A stretch of DNA of 64,000 nt from Sweltsa coloradensis (GCA_024449915.1 JAMZAV010000305.1:1-64000); one strand, 5' to 3'. Positions 44,526-57,223 are shown, counted from the stretch's first letter. Notes: generated by a model not told the origin, from the letters alone. Program-made: numbers and translations.

Positions 44526-44860
44526 TATATAGTTCTAGGGCGACGATGTTCCCATAAAGTTTCATAAAGATCGGAGTAGCCGTTTGCCCGGTCGCGGGCC
44601 AAATATCACAAAAATATCTCATTAAAAATAGAAAAAAATCTTAAGAGTACGATGTTCATGAGAAATATTTTTTCGACTGTACCCGAAAACTTGACAGATC
44701 TAAATTTCAGAGATTTCAAAGATCCCCTCCAATTTTCATATAGATCGCATATGCCGTTTGCCCGGTAGAGAGCGAACAAACGGACAGACAAAAAAGACAC
44801 TGGAGCTATTTTTCTCGGGGTAAGTGAAATTGAAGTCTTTGCTTCGCTGATCCAATTACA
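44526..44860 (-). mobile_element. F3 fragment shared by carbonic anhydrase copies B and D
   Basis: It carries F3 body text (AAGATCGGAGTAGCCGTTTG, CGGTAGAGAGCGAACAAAC) and a decayed 5' end (CTTTGCTTCGCTGATCCAA). It is present in copy D at 62830-63150 and is therefore older than the duplication. Confidence 0.6.
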
Positions 44861-46741
44861 ATACCGGTGTGCCCAACAACTATTTGCAAAAGTACTACAA
44901 TATATGACACAAATAATATTTTATGGAATCAAAGCAGAAATTACAAAATTCTTATCAGCGGGTGAATTTTACAATATCTGTATCAACTTTAGATGAAAAT
45001 GCTCAAATGGAACGAATTCCAATATTAGAGAACAACATTAGCATGATTTACACACACAAAATAAGGAATCATTCCAAAATACGATTGATCTACGGAGAAT
45101 ATTTTTAGGTCAACTATTTTTAGTCACATACCAATTCAAATATTTTACCATACCTGAATGAGTGTATAACATTCTATTTGCATTTCAGTACAGTTGAAAG
45201 CTACGCCACAAAAGGATCAGGAACCGTATCTGGAGATACATTCGAAGATGTTCGTATTGGATCAGACGCACTTCCACTGGGGAAAGAAGGATAAGGAAGG
45301 ATGCGAGCACACTTTTAATAATAAGAGGTAACAGCGCATGCACTTTAAATTGTATTTGTTGTAGTTAAAATGTAATGTTTTCAGACGTAATCTTACACTT
45401 ATCTTAAAAACATAAACCGCGCTCAATGTGAACTCAATTTAAAGCTCAGCGCATCTACTCGACGTCAGTGTCACTTTAATTAGAGAAAAATAATTTGTAA
45501 ATTTCACAATTGTATAATGCTGGCTGTGTGGATTTTTATTTCATAATCATAAAGGCATTAATGTTTTATTTATTAATTAGTTATGACCTACTCCCTAACA
45601 TAAATAATATTAAAGCGCCGAACTCAGTTTCAATAACTGATATGGAGAGATAGCAATGAAATAGATCAGAAATGTTATCATACTGTTCTCAATATACCAG
45701 ACCCTTTATTGATTAACTTTATCGATGTTGGTAATCAAATTTATAAATTGGTTCATATGGATGTTGACATACAACTTTAAAGAAAACTATATAATATTAT
45801 AATATCATTCAGACAAAATGTTAGGAAAATATGCCTAGCAATTTGTGTAGTTACTGCTTGTTACTCTTAATAAGAACCTGGCTTCAAAGAGTTACTTTAT
45901 CTTGCAGGTATCCCCTGGAGATGCATGCAGTCCACCGAAGAGTGGTGAACGGGGTCCAAGTCGACCCGCCGGAAGTAGTCGTAATCACCATCGTGTTTCA
46001 GGTTCGGACTATAACGCTAGCGCTCTGCATAGCTGACTGACACCACCGATGTCATAGAAACCGAAATTAACACAAGCACACACTAACTAACTAAAGTCTA
46101 GTGAAAAAAGTTTTTTTTTTTTTAGTTAGGTAGAGCCTACTTATTTCGTGCGCGTGCGTCGAACAAATTCAATACTAAGTTACCAAGTTTTAGCATTCAA
46201 GTTGCTTTGCGATGTAATCAATTAGCTGAGGCGTTCATGTTAAGTAACGTTAACAATTGCAATATCGTTCTGAGGACGCAGGCATACACACATCAAATTA
46301 CTGGGCAACGTTAATTACCATTGTTTTTCAATACAGCATGAGGTTGCATACTCGCTGGAGAGCACTCAGTAACCTTCTGGTTTAATTTCATTGTCCGTTG
46401 CGAATTGACCAGTTGTATTAAGGCAGTTCTAAACATTGAGGCACTGTGCATTAGATTAGATTATATAACAAAACACTGTCACAAATAAACTAAAATGATA
46501 ATATTTGTTTCTAGATTTCGCCCACCAAGAATCCCGGCCTGGAACGATTCCTCCATTACGTATCTCGAGTGAAGGACGCCGAGACGGAATTCAAAATTCC
46601 CCCATTTCCCGCCGATACTCTCATCCCGCCGTTTGACACCTCCTACTACCTCTACGAGGGCTCACTGACCACGCCCCCTTGTAGCGAGGTGGTCACCTTC
46701 TACATCAGGAGAGAGCTAGCCAATGTAGCCAGCAACCAGGT

Positions 46742-46815
46742 GAGGGATTCCCCTGTTTCCCGCCGACACTCTCATCCCGCCGTTTGACACCTCCTACAGT
46801 CCTACTACCTCTACA
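46742..46815 (+). repeat. Partial duplication of exon 6 directly after its donor site
   Basis: GATTCCCCTGTTTCCCGCCG, then ACTCTCATCCCGCCGTTTGACACC and CTACTACCTCTAC, repeats about 65 bp of exon 6 (46598-46660). It starts within a few bases of the GTGAGG donor. It lies in intron 6 and has no complete exon structure. Confidence 0.8.
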
Positions 46816-47979
46816 AGGTCCAAATGTTTAAAAGACGTTTCCAGCACAAAACAATTTTCTTGTGATTGGTAATAATTTGTTGTCGTTCCCGACAATAATA
46901 TTGACCAATCAAATTAGATAATCTATTTTGGTGTCGCATACATACATGAAACATAATTAATAATTATGCATTATCAATAATTTATTAAATTAGGTGGTGT
47001 AAAAGATCAATATAGTGACGCCGGAGCCCGGGAGCCGGGCCGAGGGGCAAGACTATAGTTGTATTTGCCCCCTGAATATCAAACAAGAGGATCGTTAAAT
47101 TGTTAAGTGGCAAAATTTTGTAAACTTACACTATGTGTATCTTCACAATAATAAATTTTTGACGAAAGCTCGCTAAAATCTAGTAAAGTGCCACCATTTT
47201 CAATGTTTTAAATAGCACAAAATAGCTGAGGCTGTGCGCCGCAGACCCGCACTAGATTTGGGCCTCCGTCCCGTCCCCCTTTAATACCCCCATTGTACCA
47301 AGGATACACACTTTTCCCGGAATATCAGTTATACAAATTTCTAATTGCCGTCTTTCCCTTTCCCCTACCAGAATTTCACTACGTGCGCCACAAAGAGCGA
47401 TTTATGGTGTGAAGTGATACTGAACTAATACTCACAACAACATATTATTTGTTTGAAGGATTAATATTGAACATAATTCAACTGTGTGTATTTCTGCAGA
47501 TAAAAATACTCCGACTTGCTCGAAACGAAGAAAATGAAGAGATTTCTGGCAACTTCCGGCCCATTCAACCAATCAACGCAAGGGTTGTAACCTACGTACA
47601 TTGATTGATAAACATAATGAGGAGGCAACGTTATCGACAACAATGATTGAGCACTTCAGTGCGAGTGTTTTACGTAAATCGATCAAGAAATTTAAAAAAA
47701 TCCATCTCAGTGGGGTGTCTATCAAGAGAATCGTTATAGATTTTGAAGTGTCAAGATTTTGTAAATAGCACTATGTGGATCCTCACATTTTTATCAATTT
47801 TCGACGAAAGCAACCACCATTTGCAATGTATGGATTTTTGTATGGATTTTTTAATATCTGGATTGATTTGGATAAAATCAATTACACTTACGAAACAACA
47901 AGAAACAGTATGAGTGAGTGCGAGGTTCAGGTAGCAGTCACGGAAGAATATAATAGATAACAATTAATAACATTATCAG

Positions 47980-48780
47980 TTTATTATATACTACTAGAAA
48001 GTAAGTCTGGGCTGGTTACTATGAATCGCCCTTGGACATTACTTCCCAAATATCATCACACCCAAAACGTTGTCTCTTTTTATAAAGCGTTCTCATTTAT
48101 TTAAATTGAGACATAAAATAAAACCACTATCCTATAATGGGTTAACATACATTACAAATTGCATCTTATTTGCATAATATTATGCTAATTTTTTTCTGTC
48201 TTGACTGTGTGTTTCGTACGTTGCGGAATTTTTTTTCCTGCTACACACATCATTTAAATTTTCTTTATGTTATGCCCATAAATTTAAATTTTCTGTCTTC
48301 GATGTTTGATTTAATATTATTTCACTAATATTGCCAAGTTTTGTTTAATATAGTTTTTTTGTTCGTTCTTGTGACAACAGACGTCGTATAGCAAAATGAA
48401 GAGTTGTAGATCTTTTATGTGGTTCTAAATCATGTCATAATAATTTGTATTTATTTCTCGATTTGGTTATTCGGGAAACTCTCGTTTTTTTTTAAGTACA
48501 CATGGTAACAACATGTAGTTGTAAATAGTAACTATTGAACCCAACTCCAAGGTAACAACAAGAAAATAAACATACGAAATATAATATGGTTGGTTACACC
48601 AAAAATCATATTTACATCGAGTATGTTATTCTCCCGCCACCCTACTTTCTCTCAACCTGCCCAATCCAACCCTTATAACAATTGAAATATAAAGTTATGT
48701 CATTTTCTACCAGTGCGTGAAAGGTCTTGTGTGAAAGTGAAACATACCTATTCAAAAACAATCTTTACTAATCAGGCAGA
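47980..48780 (+). repeat. Segmental repeat block (copies at 51666-52017 and 52600-53425)
   Basis: Landmarks ACTAGAAAGTAAGTCTGGGC, ATCGCCCTTGGACATTACTT and CGTATAGCAAAATGAAGAG recur in the same order at 52605 onward, and partly at 51666-52017. It contains no gene that I can recognise. Confidence 0.7.
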
Positions 48781-49870
48781 AACTTGGGAGGCGGCAAAGA
48801 TGATATTCCTGGAGCACACACAGCACTCTCTCATTCATGTTTACTGACAGACGTAGCTCGCGTGAATTTATTCGGGAGGTTCCGAGTTCGATATACGACA
48901 CCAGCAATCCTGACATAAAATTTTCCACGAGGTTTTCTTTAATCGTTAATACGAATGCAAGGGATTGAGATCTCTTAACAGGGCATTCCCTTCATAACTA
49001 CCCTAACTCCAAAATACCTATAGTCAGACACCTGAAACTTATCACTCAACTGTCCCTGGGTTTTACAAGAGAACGTTAAATCATCTCCCATGGTTGGTTA
49101 TGCTTTTTGGAACAAGAAATGTGCTCCCATTATTTTCTAACATTATAAGTTTTCCGTTAGTAGTTCGAGTTTGGAAGTGAATTCTACTCTTATAATTGTC
49201 AGGTGACGAACTGTTGCTGAATCAAATAGGTTATCATCAAAGTGATTTAAAGGTTCCTAATATTTGTAACAATGGAGTATTGAAGTGACCCCTTTCTTAT
49301 CCTCGCTAAGATTATTATCGGTATTTGTTTTGTGAACCTAAATGGAGGTTCAAATAACAAAACCGGCGCATTTTTTTAATGTTGAGATAATAAATAATCA
49401 TTCCTCTTTAAACATAATGGTTGATAACGCCATATGAAAGTTTAAACATACTTAGTGGAGGATAACAAAGTAGGCCTAATTGAAAACTTAAATATATTTT
49501 GTCATTGTTTACACTACCTATTTGTCACTAGAGTACTATGATAAATAATAACATATTCCAATTATTGTAGAGACCTAACCACTCTCGTTGGAAGAATTTA
49601 TTATAATACGGTGCAAAATTCCCAATAGCTTTACTTCCAACCGTGACAAAATAAATCCATCTTGTCAATGCAGTTAACACAAAATATTGTTTTTCTACAA
49701 ATTACTATGGGCCCACTGACCCCTCTACTGCTGAAATATTGTGGTTCAATATCCAACGGAATGTAGGCCTACTCGTAGGCGTGATTCTATCACAACGATA
49801 TAGCCAACAAGTTCACGAAAGAGGTCCACGTACGACCCAGTTTGATACAGTCATGTAATTTCAACACTTT
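48780..49870 (+). repeat. Segmental repeat, copy 2 of 3 (with a SINE-like start)
   Basis: It aligns with 31790-33545 and 53700-54490: GGCAGAAACTTGGGAGGCGG (absent from the first copy), ATTCGGGAGGTTCCGAGTTC, then TTTGTGAACCTAAATGGAGG. The first 250 bp look like a second tRNA-related SINE type with GGTTCCGAGTTCGAT as a degenerate B box. Confidence 0.6.
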
Positions 49871-51515
49871 GCTTATTGAGGCTGTTCTATCCAGTTTTTT
49901 CATTTTCTAAAATATGCAACTATGTAAAAATATAGTAAATGAAATTGAAACCTGGCACTATAAGAACACAAAAACAATTTTATTTTTAATCTGATCGAGC
50001 ACGCGGTATCTTCAAAATAGTTTCAAACTGCAATAGGGAATATTCCACTTCCGCCAAATACTGTACGAATAGATTTTTTAGAAGAAGTATTTCGTCCCGA
50101 TTACAAATTATGTACTTTGTTTTTCCGTGAAATAATAATCCAGTGATTTATAGCCGTTTTAAAAGCAGCACTTTTTTAAAGCGGCAAAAACGACTGTGAC
50201 GTCAGAACTGTGTTGATCCAACGCCGTCTGGATAAACATACATCCAGACCAAAGATGTTGGAATAGTACTATAGTAGGATCGAGATATACATCAAGACGG
50301 CGGTGTTTTTAAACAAAGCAGCGCCTAGCGTAGCCTACAGTAATGTAAACAGATGGCGGACATTTTACATTTAACGCCTAGCCAGAAAACGAGAAAAGTT
50401 GACATTGCAATCAAAAAACAAAACTGAAACAGTCCTAGGTCTAGGCCTAGACGTAGAAAATTATTTATAATACAACAGTCTAGGCCAATCGTTCCTGTAG
50501 GATATAGGCATTGGTATGTGAATACTAAAATTACTCACTTGACAAGCCCTAGGCTTAACTTGCCAACCCTAGGCCTGCACGTTCATGTTCTGACACTCAT
50601 CCCGCACAAAAACCTTACTTTGATGACTAATTAAAGCCTATTGTAGATAAAGAATACCATGATAGTCCTAGGCTATGCAAAAACTCAAGACAAAATGCTC
50701 GTTATTCTTTATCACAATGATCTCGCGAAATCTCCTGTCACATACGAAAAAAGAAAAACAAAAGACGGTGAAAATGTACATCCCTGTGGAGTTGTTTGTG
50801 TTGAGCGGATGGGCGAGCACCGCCGTCTGTATGTAAATATGTACAAATATACGTACATTTAGTTTCCAATTGGCCTTGACTCAACACAGTTATGACGTAG
50901 TACCGTCCAAAGATGGCGCACGCTCGTTTTTGGCGCGCAAACTGGGGGACCCATTTAATTCTTGTTTAAATTACACAAAAAACATTTTTTTAAAATAAAA
51001 AAAAGTGCAGTGACTATTAAGACATGAATAAGAATTAAAATAAAATATAAAATATTTAGTGGAATATTCCCTATTGTATCCAGCACGTCGTTCAACGTAG
51101 ATAGTGTTGTGTTTCTGTGACATTGTTTGACTTTTTTTCTTCAGTTTCACAAGAGAAAACTTGGAAATTATCGGAACCGTGTCCCCTGCGAAATTTTCCA
51201 TTTTCCGGTACAAATTGACCAAAAATACAGGTTATCTAAAAAATTCGCGGGACATACCGAAGTGAAAAATCCCATGTTTTCTCTTTGTTAAACTAAAGAA
51301 AAACAATTCATTAATGCCACAGAAACCCAATACTACGTTGAACGAGGTGCTAGACGCCATTGCAGTTTTAAATTATATTAAAGAATGAACATGCAATATT
51401 TGCCGGGTGCCCGTTCAGAAAAATTTGAGGAAAAAAATGTTTTGGTGTTCTTCTAGTGTCAGGTATCAATTTCATTCACTGCATTTTTAAATAGCTGCAT
51501 ATTTTACCCATGTAG
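49870..51515. mobile_element. Nested insertion block with two inverted-repeat elements
   Basis: This DNA splits the segmental repeat (left flank CAGTCATGTAA, right flank ACGAGTTGCTCACG). CAATAGGGAATATTCCACT at 50031-50049 and its complement at 51058-51076 bound a 1,046-bp element containing GATGGCGGACATTT text shared with 18955-19160. Just beyond it, 51081-51165 and 51269-51354 form imperfect inverted arms (TCGTTCAACGTAG). A 67-codon open frame inside (50659-50862) shows no family signature. Confidence 0.55.
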
Positions 51516-52015
51516 TACGTCAGTTACGAGTTGCTCACGAATCAATCACAAATTGACTGTGAACAGATCAGCTTCCTCGGTTACCTAGTACACAAGGGAC
51601 AACTAAAACGTTAAAACAAGTCTTGTACAACTAGATACGTACAGTTAGAAAGGGACCGCTATAGTAAATGTTAACATACATTAAATTGCATCTCATTTGC
51701 ATAATATTATCTAATTTTTTCTGTCTTGACTGTGGTTTTGTACTTTGGAATTTTATATTCCTCTGCTACACACATCTTTAATTTTCTTTATGTATGCCCA
51801 TAAATTAAATTTTCTGTTTCAATGTTTGATTAATATTATTCACTAATATGCAAGTTTTGTTAATACAGTTTTTTGTACGTTCTTGTGACCTTCATCAGCC
51901 AGGTTAAGGTGTAGAGATAAACAGACGCCGTATATAGCAAAATGAAGAGTTTGTAGATCTTTTATGTGGTTCTAAATCATGTCATAATAATTTGTATTTA
52001 TTTCTCGATTTGGTT

Positions 52016-52486
52016 ATTAAATATTATTAAAATATATTTAAATATATTTATTTATTATATAATAAATACATAATAATATATCAATATCCATATTATTATT
52101 AACATAATTATGAAATAAATATATTAACAAAAATAACATAAACCATTAAATAAATTTATTGAAACATTTTCATGTGGAAATATCAAAATTAACAGACGCC
52201 ATTCAAAATTAAAAGTTTGGGGTCGATGAATTTTTAGCTTGGTTTTTCGTTACTGACTAACCAAAACAAAAACCCAATCCAAATCCTTCGACCAAGCTTT
52301 TAATTTTGAATGGGGTCTTTAATTTTGATTTTTCCCACATGTAAATGTTTCAATAAATTTATTTAATGTTTATGTTATTTTGTTAATATATTTATTTCAT
52401 AATTAAAGTTAGATAATAATATGGATATATTTTTGAATTTATTATATAATAAATAAATATTTTATTATTTTAAACAAAATATTGGG
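52016..52486. mobile_element. A+T-rich foldback element
   Basis: About 52020-52235 and 52280-52480 are inverted copies (landmarks TTTATTATATAATAAAT, TGAAACATTTTCATGTGG, CCATTCAAAATTAAAAG). It follows ATTTGGTTATT, where the sister block at 53115 reads straight on, so it is an insertion in the 51666-52017 repeat copy. Confidence 0.65.
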
Positions 52487-53427
52487 CTTGGCCACACTTC
52501 TAGATACCCACCACTTTATGCAGTTGAGCCACTTGTATCTTCCTCGTTTTCGGCTTGGCCCCTTTTTTTGCAAGTTTTTGCATTTTTGTATGGTATATAA
52601 TACTACTAGAAAGTAAGTCTGGGCTGGTTACTATGAATCGCCCTTGGACATTACTTCCCAAATATCATCACACCTAAAACGTTGTAACATCTTATAAAGC
52701 GTTCTCATTTATTTAAATTGAGACATAAAATAAAACCACTGTCCTATATAATGGGTTAACATACATTACAAATTGCATCTCATTTGCATAATATTATGCT
52801 AATTTTTTTCTGTCTTGACTGTGTGTTTTGTACGTTATGGAATTTTTATATTTCCTCTGCTACACACATCATTTAAATTTTCTTTATGTTATGCCCATAA
52901 ATTTAAATTTTCTGTTTTCAATGTTTGATTTAATATTATTTCACTAATATTGCCAAGTTTTGTTTAATAAAGTTTTTTGTACGTTCTTGTGACCTTCATC
53001 AGCCAGGTTAAGGTGTAGAGATAAACAGACGCCGTATATAGCAAAATGAAGAGTTGTAGATCTTTTATGTGGTTCTAAATCATGTCATAATAATTTGTAT
53101 TTATTTCTCGATTTGGTTATTCGGGAAAACTCTCGTTTTTTTTTTAAGTACACATGGTAACAACATGTAGTTGTAAATAGTAACTATTGAACCCAACTCC
53201 AAGGTAACAACAAGAAAATAATCATACGAAATATAATATGGTTGGTTACACCAAAAATCATATTTACATCGAGTATGTTATTCTCCCACCACCCTACTTT
53301 CTCTCAACCTCCCCAATCCAACCGTTATAACAATTGAAATATAAAGTTTTGCCATTTTCTACCAGTGCTTGAAAGGTCTTGTGTGAAAGTGAAACATACC
53401 TATTCAATAACAATCTTTACTAATCAG

Positions 53428-53689
53428 CACCGACAGTGTTGGCTCGGGTGCTAATCGCTCGACTCTGATTCGGGAGGTCCCGGGTTCGAATCCCGTCGAG
53501 ACCGGTAATCCTGACTGAAGGTTTTTTCCGAGGTTTTCCTCAGTCGTTAAGGCGAATGCAAGGGATTGAGTCCTCTTAAACAGCCCTCGGACATCCCTTC
53601 ACAATTTCCTATCCGAACATACCTAGTTCACCTGAAGAGGGGCTAATTGCACCCTATAACAGGTTTCCCACGATAAAAATTTAAAAAAA
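53428..53689 (+). mobile_element. Full-length tRNA-derived SINE, 262 bp, with 11-bp target duplication
   Basis: It is flanked by TTACTAATCAG at 53417-53427 and 53690-53700. The head has A-box-like TGGCTCGGGTGC and B-box GGTTCGAATCCCG, the body has TTTTCCTCAGTCGTTAAGGC, and the 3' end is A-rich. The sister block has the unoccupied site at about 48766-48776. This is the best-defined copy of the family in the window. Confidence 0.88.
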
Positions 53690-53699
53690 TTACTAATCA

Positions 53700-54490
53700 G
53701 GCAGAAACTTGGGAGGCGGCAAAGATGATAATCCTGGAGCACACACAGCACTCTCTCGTTCATGTTTAATGACAGACGTAGCTCGCGTGAATTTATTCGG
53801 GAGGTTCCGAGTTTGATATACTACACTAGCAATCCTGACATAAAATTTTCCACGAGGTTTTCTTTAATCGTTAATACAAATGCAAGGGATTGAGACCTCT
53901 TAAACAGGGCATTCCCTTCATAACTACCCTAACTCCAAAATACCTAGTCATACACCTGAAAAGTCTTGTCACTCAACTGTCCCTGGGTTTTACAAGAGAA
54001 CGTTAAATCATCTCTCATGGTTGGTTATGGTTTTTGGAACAAGAAATGTGCTCCCATTATTTTCTAACGGTATAAGTTTTCCATTAGTAGTTCGAGTTTG
54101 GAAGTGAATTCTACTCTTATAATTTTCAGGTGCCGACCTGTTGCTGAATCAAATAGGTTATCAATCAAAGTGATTTAAAGGTTCCTAATATTTGTAACAA
54201 TGGAGTATTGAAGTGACCCCTTTCTTATCCTCGCTAAGATTATTATCGGTATTTGTTTTGTGAACCTAAATGGAGGTTCAAATAACAAAACCTGCGCATT
54301 TTTTAATGTTGAGATAATAAATAATCATTCCTCTTTAAACATAATGGTTGATAACGCCATATGAAAGTTTAAACATACTTAGTGGAGGATACCAAAGTAG
54401 GCCTAATTGAAAACTTAAATATATTTTGTCATTGTTTACACTACCTATTTGGCACTCGAGTACTATGATAAATGATAACATATTTTAATA
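53700..54490 (+). repeat. Segmental repeat, copy 3 of 3
   Basis: It is close to 48780-49560 along its length and ends where F1 element E7 begins (TATTTTAATAA). Nothing gene-like is seen. Confidence 0.65.
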
Positions 54491-54491
54491 A

Positions 54492-55636
54492 CTAGGAAAA
54501 CGCTTAAGTCCCGCCGCGTTGTTGGATGAGCGTATATGGTGCATTGAGCTGCCATGTGTTACGCGGATTTTCTGTTGTTCTGTGAAAAAATCATTACTTA
54601 ATCGAAGATTTTTTTAAATTAAATCAAATTTAATAAAAAAATAACCTGAATTTTTATAATTAAATTAAATTAAATAAAAAATAAACTTAATTTTTTTAAT
54701 TAATCGTAATTTTTAAAAAGAAAAAAATCGTAAAATTGCAATTTTCATAAGAAATAATTATTCGATTTCACTCAAATTTAACACGAATATATTTATTCAT
54801 GAAATTAAGGTTCTATGAAAAAATCATTACAATAGGATGAAGCATGTAGGTGTTATAAGTCAAAGAATTGTTTTCAAGAAGAATTTCAAAAAGAAAAAAC
54901 CCGTAAAATTGCGATTTTCATGAGAAATTAATTTTTGATTACACTTAAATTTCACACAAATATATAAATTCATAAGATTGAGGTTCTGTAAAAATATCAT
55001 TACAATCGAATAAAGCATGTAGGTGTTATAAGTCGAAGAAAGGTTTTTTAAAACAAAAAAAGCGTAAAATTGTGATCTTCATAAAAAAAAAAATTTCGAT
55101 CGCGCTCAAATTTCACACCAATATATTTATTCATAGAATAAAGGTTCTGTAAAAAAATCATGACAATCGGATAAAGCATGTAAGTGTAAAAAGTCGAATG
55201 TTTTAAAAATTAAAAAAATCGTAAAACTGCAATTTTCATAAGAAATAATTTTTCTATTGCGCTCAAATTTTTACACGAATATATAAATTCATAAAGTTAA
55301 GGTTCTGTGAAAAAATTGTTACAATCGGATAAAGCATGAAGGTGTTATAAGTCGAAGAATTTTTTTTTAAATCGAAAAAAATCGTAAAATTGCGATTTTA
55401 ATGAGAATTAATTTTTTGATTGCGCTCAAAAACGTGGCAGTTCTAAGATTAGAGATTTCGAAAGCCTCCATAAAATTTCATCGCAATTGGAGTATCGGTT
55501 TATCCGGAATCGTGTTAACAAACAGACAAAAATACACACAAAAAAAGAATTTAAAAAAAGGAAAAAAAAACATTCCGGATTTTTTTCTCCAGTGTAGTGA
55601 AATGGAATCTTCGCTTCGCTCGCTACGCTCATCCAA
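54492..55636 (-). mobile_element. F1 Helitron-like element E7, expanded (1.1 kb)
   Basis: Minus orientation: 5' TTGGATGAGCGTAGCGAGCG at 55636, 3' GCGTTTTCCTAG at 54492 with T after it. It carries four module copies (AAGCATGTAGGTGTTATAAG and variants at about 54840, 55013, 55165 and 55332), the largest number seen here. Confidence 0.75.
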
Positions 55637-55838
55637 AAATACTAAAAATCTAAGAAAAAATACGGAATGTTAATTTTAGCTTAAAATAACCAAATTTGAG
55701 CGAATGAGTCCAACAGGGGACACAGGGGTGGGAAAACCTGTAGTAAAGCGTTAGGAAAGTGGCGCGTTACATTATAAACATGAATTTACTATAAAAATGA
55801 ATTTTAAATATTTTGTCTCACAGATTATGATAAATAAT

Positions 55839-56424
55839 CCTCGCCCCTTTGTAGTGAGGTGGTCATATTCTTCACTAGGACAGAGCTGGCCAATGTATCC
55901 AGCAGTCAGGTGGGGTCAGAGGTCCAAGTCTAGAGAAATACGTTTCCACACAAAACGTTGTCCTTGTGATTGATACAATTTGCTGTCGTTCCGGAAAATA
56001 ATTTACCGATACTGAACAAATTATACATATTACATTGATGTACCACTGTATGTGTACCATTGAGTAATTATACAACTTGTATAATGAATGCATTTGCAAA
56101 GTTCAAACTATAGGGGGAGTAGAAATATTGAAATATAGTAGAATGTGTTACCGATACACACACATATTTGTTCGTGGGATACAAATTGAATTCGTAGGAC
56201 ATTGAAAATCGAGTGTATTAATTTCAAGTCAAGCTTTTTGATAAAATATAAGTGTAATTAAAATGTGTGTATTTCTGCAGATGGAAATACTCTGTCTTGC
56301 TCGATACGAAGAGGATGATGAGTTCTTTGGCAACTATCGGCCCAGTCAAGCAATAAAGGGAAGGATTGTAATCTGTAACTCGTACACACACCCACAAGAA
56401 ACAAAATCCTGTGTTTTTAGGTAA
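55839..56424 (+). pseudogene. Carbonic anhydrase copy C remnant (end of exon 6 and exon 7)
   Basis: Bases 55839-55909 encode SPLCSEVVIFFTRTELANVS and end SSQ before GTGGGG, matching the second half of exon 6; the first half is missing. Exon 7 (56281-56424) follows TTTCTGCAG and reads MEILCLARYEEDDEFFGNYR, with the frame running past the ancestral end to a later TAA. Flanks match copy A (37309-37470, 38780-39050). It is a dead fragment in the tandem array. Confidence 0.75.
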
Positions 56425-56559
56425 TGTACCTTTTTATTGATTTTTGAGACTTTTTAAATCTTAATTAACTTTTGACCAACTTACATTCAGTCTTAAGATC
56501 TCCTTTTCAGGAGGTTTTTTGGATAGTAGAATGATGTATTAAAGCTTAGAAAGAAGGTA

Positions 56560-57200
56560 CTTTTAGAGCATATTTCATGTCCTCTTTACCTCCACACAGA
56601 TGATAACAGGGGCTTGTTAGGATTTAAAAAGAGATTCCTTTGGGAAATTTGTAATTAAATTTTAACAACCTAACACCTCCTTAAAAGATCATTTGCAGTG
56701 AGAAGAGGGGATACTAAGGAGAGTGAGAGAAGATTAGATGGAGGAATTTGTTCGTTTTAACTCAAGAAACCTAAGTTCCTTCTTTTCCCTTTTCTTTACT
56801 CTTTATTAGAAAAACATTGAGCTTAGCAGCCTCTTTTTCAATTTATGTATTTATTTATTTAATTACTTATTTATTTAATTAACGTCTATCCTATTCAGTT
56901 AAAAAACTTATTTACAAAAGAGGACAACTAAATAAATCTTATAACATAAATCCAAACAACAACGAACTACAGTTAAGTAAAGTTTAAAATAGTAATATTA
57001 CGACAACAATGTGTTAATAATAAAATAATTTTGGTAACAAAATCAAAAAGGACATTTAATGAAATTAATTAACACTAAAAAATAATAGTATAAATCTATT
57101 AATCAACCAAATATAATGGAGAAAAAAAAGAAAAAAACATGATCACAAAATGTGGTTATCGTTAAGATTAGGGCAAAGGAATATAATTTGAGTTATTGAG
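56560..57200. other. A+T-rich stretch without recognised features
   Basis: It contains a TTTATTTATTTAATTACTTA-type simple stretch (about 56845-56880) and long A-rich runs. No gene or element ends are seen. Confidence 0.5.
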
Positions 57201-57223
57201 TTCACATTCATTTTATTTACTAG

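Larger units (their letters stand above)
41521..47604 (+). pseudogene. Secreted alpha-carbonic anhydrase, copy B (seven exons, one frameshift)
   Basis: The gene family catalyses reversible CO2 hydration with a zinc held by three histidines. Exons are 41521-41596 (ATG cluster, signal peptide SVLFIVAWFAVIHISS), 41828-41857 (ADWSYSGKLG), 42055-42221 (CGGRRQSPINIQ, MKLINNGHT), 45189-45327 (HFHWG with two zinc His, GCEHTF), 45908-46001 (YPLEMHAVHR with the third zinc His), 46515-46739 (LTTPPCSEVVTFY with the Thr199 equivalent) and 47500-47604 (NFRPIQPINARV, TGA). All introns are GT-AG and phases fit. The proton-shuttle His64 equivalent is in NNGHT. Exon 3 is 167 bp where 168 is needed: comparison with copy D shows one T lost from the codons for WKYRYPSC, giving a premature TGA at the end of exon 3. 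Without that base the enzyme would be complete and extracellular. Confidence 0.88.

Noticed and set aside
54492..55378. Regular 165-bp repeats considered as a CRISPR-like or satellite array
   Set aside because: Units are diverged, lie inside transposon ends and recur in other F1 copies in different numbers; there are no short identical repeats with unique spacers and no cas genes.
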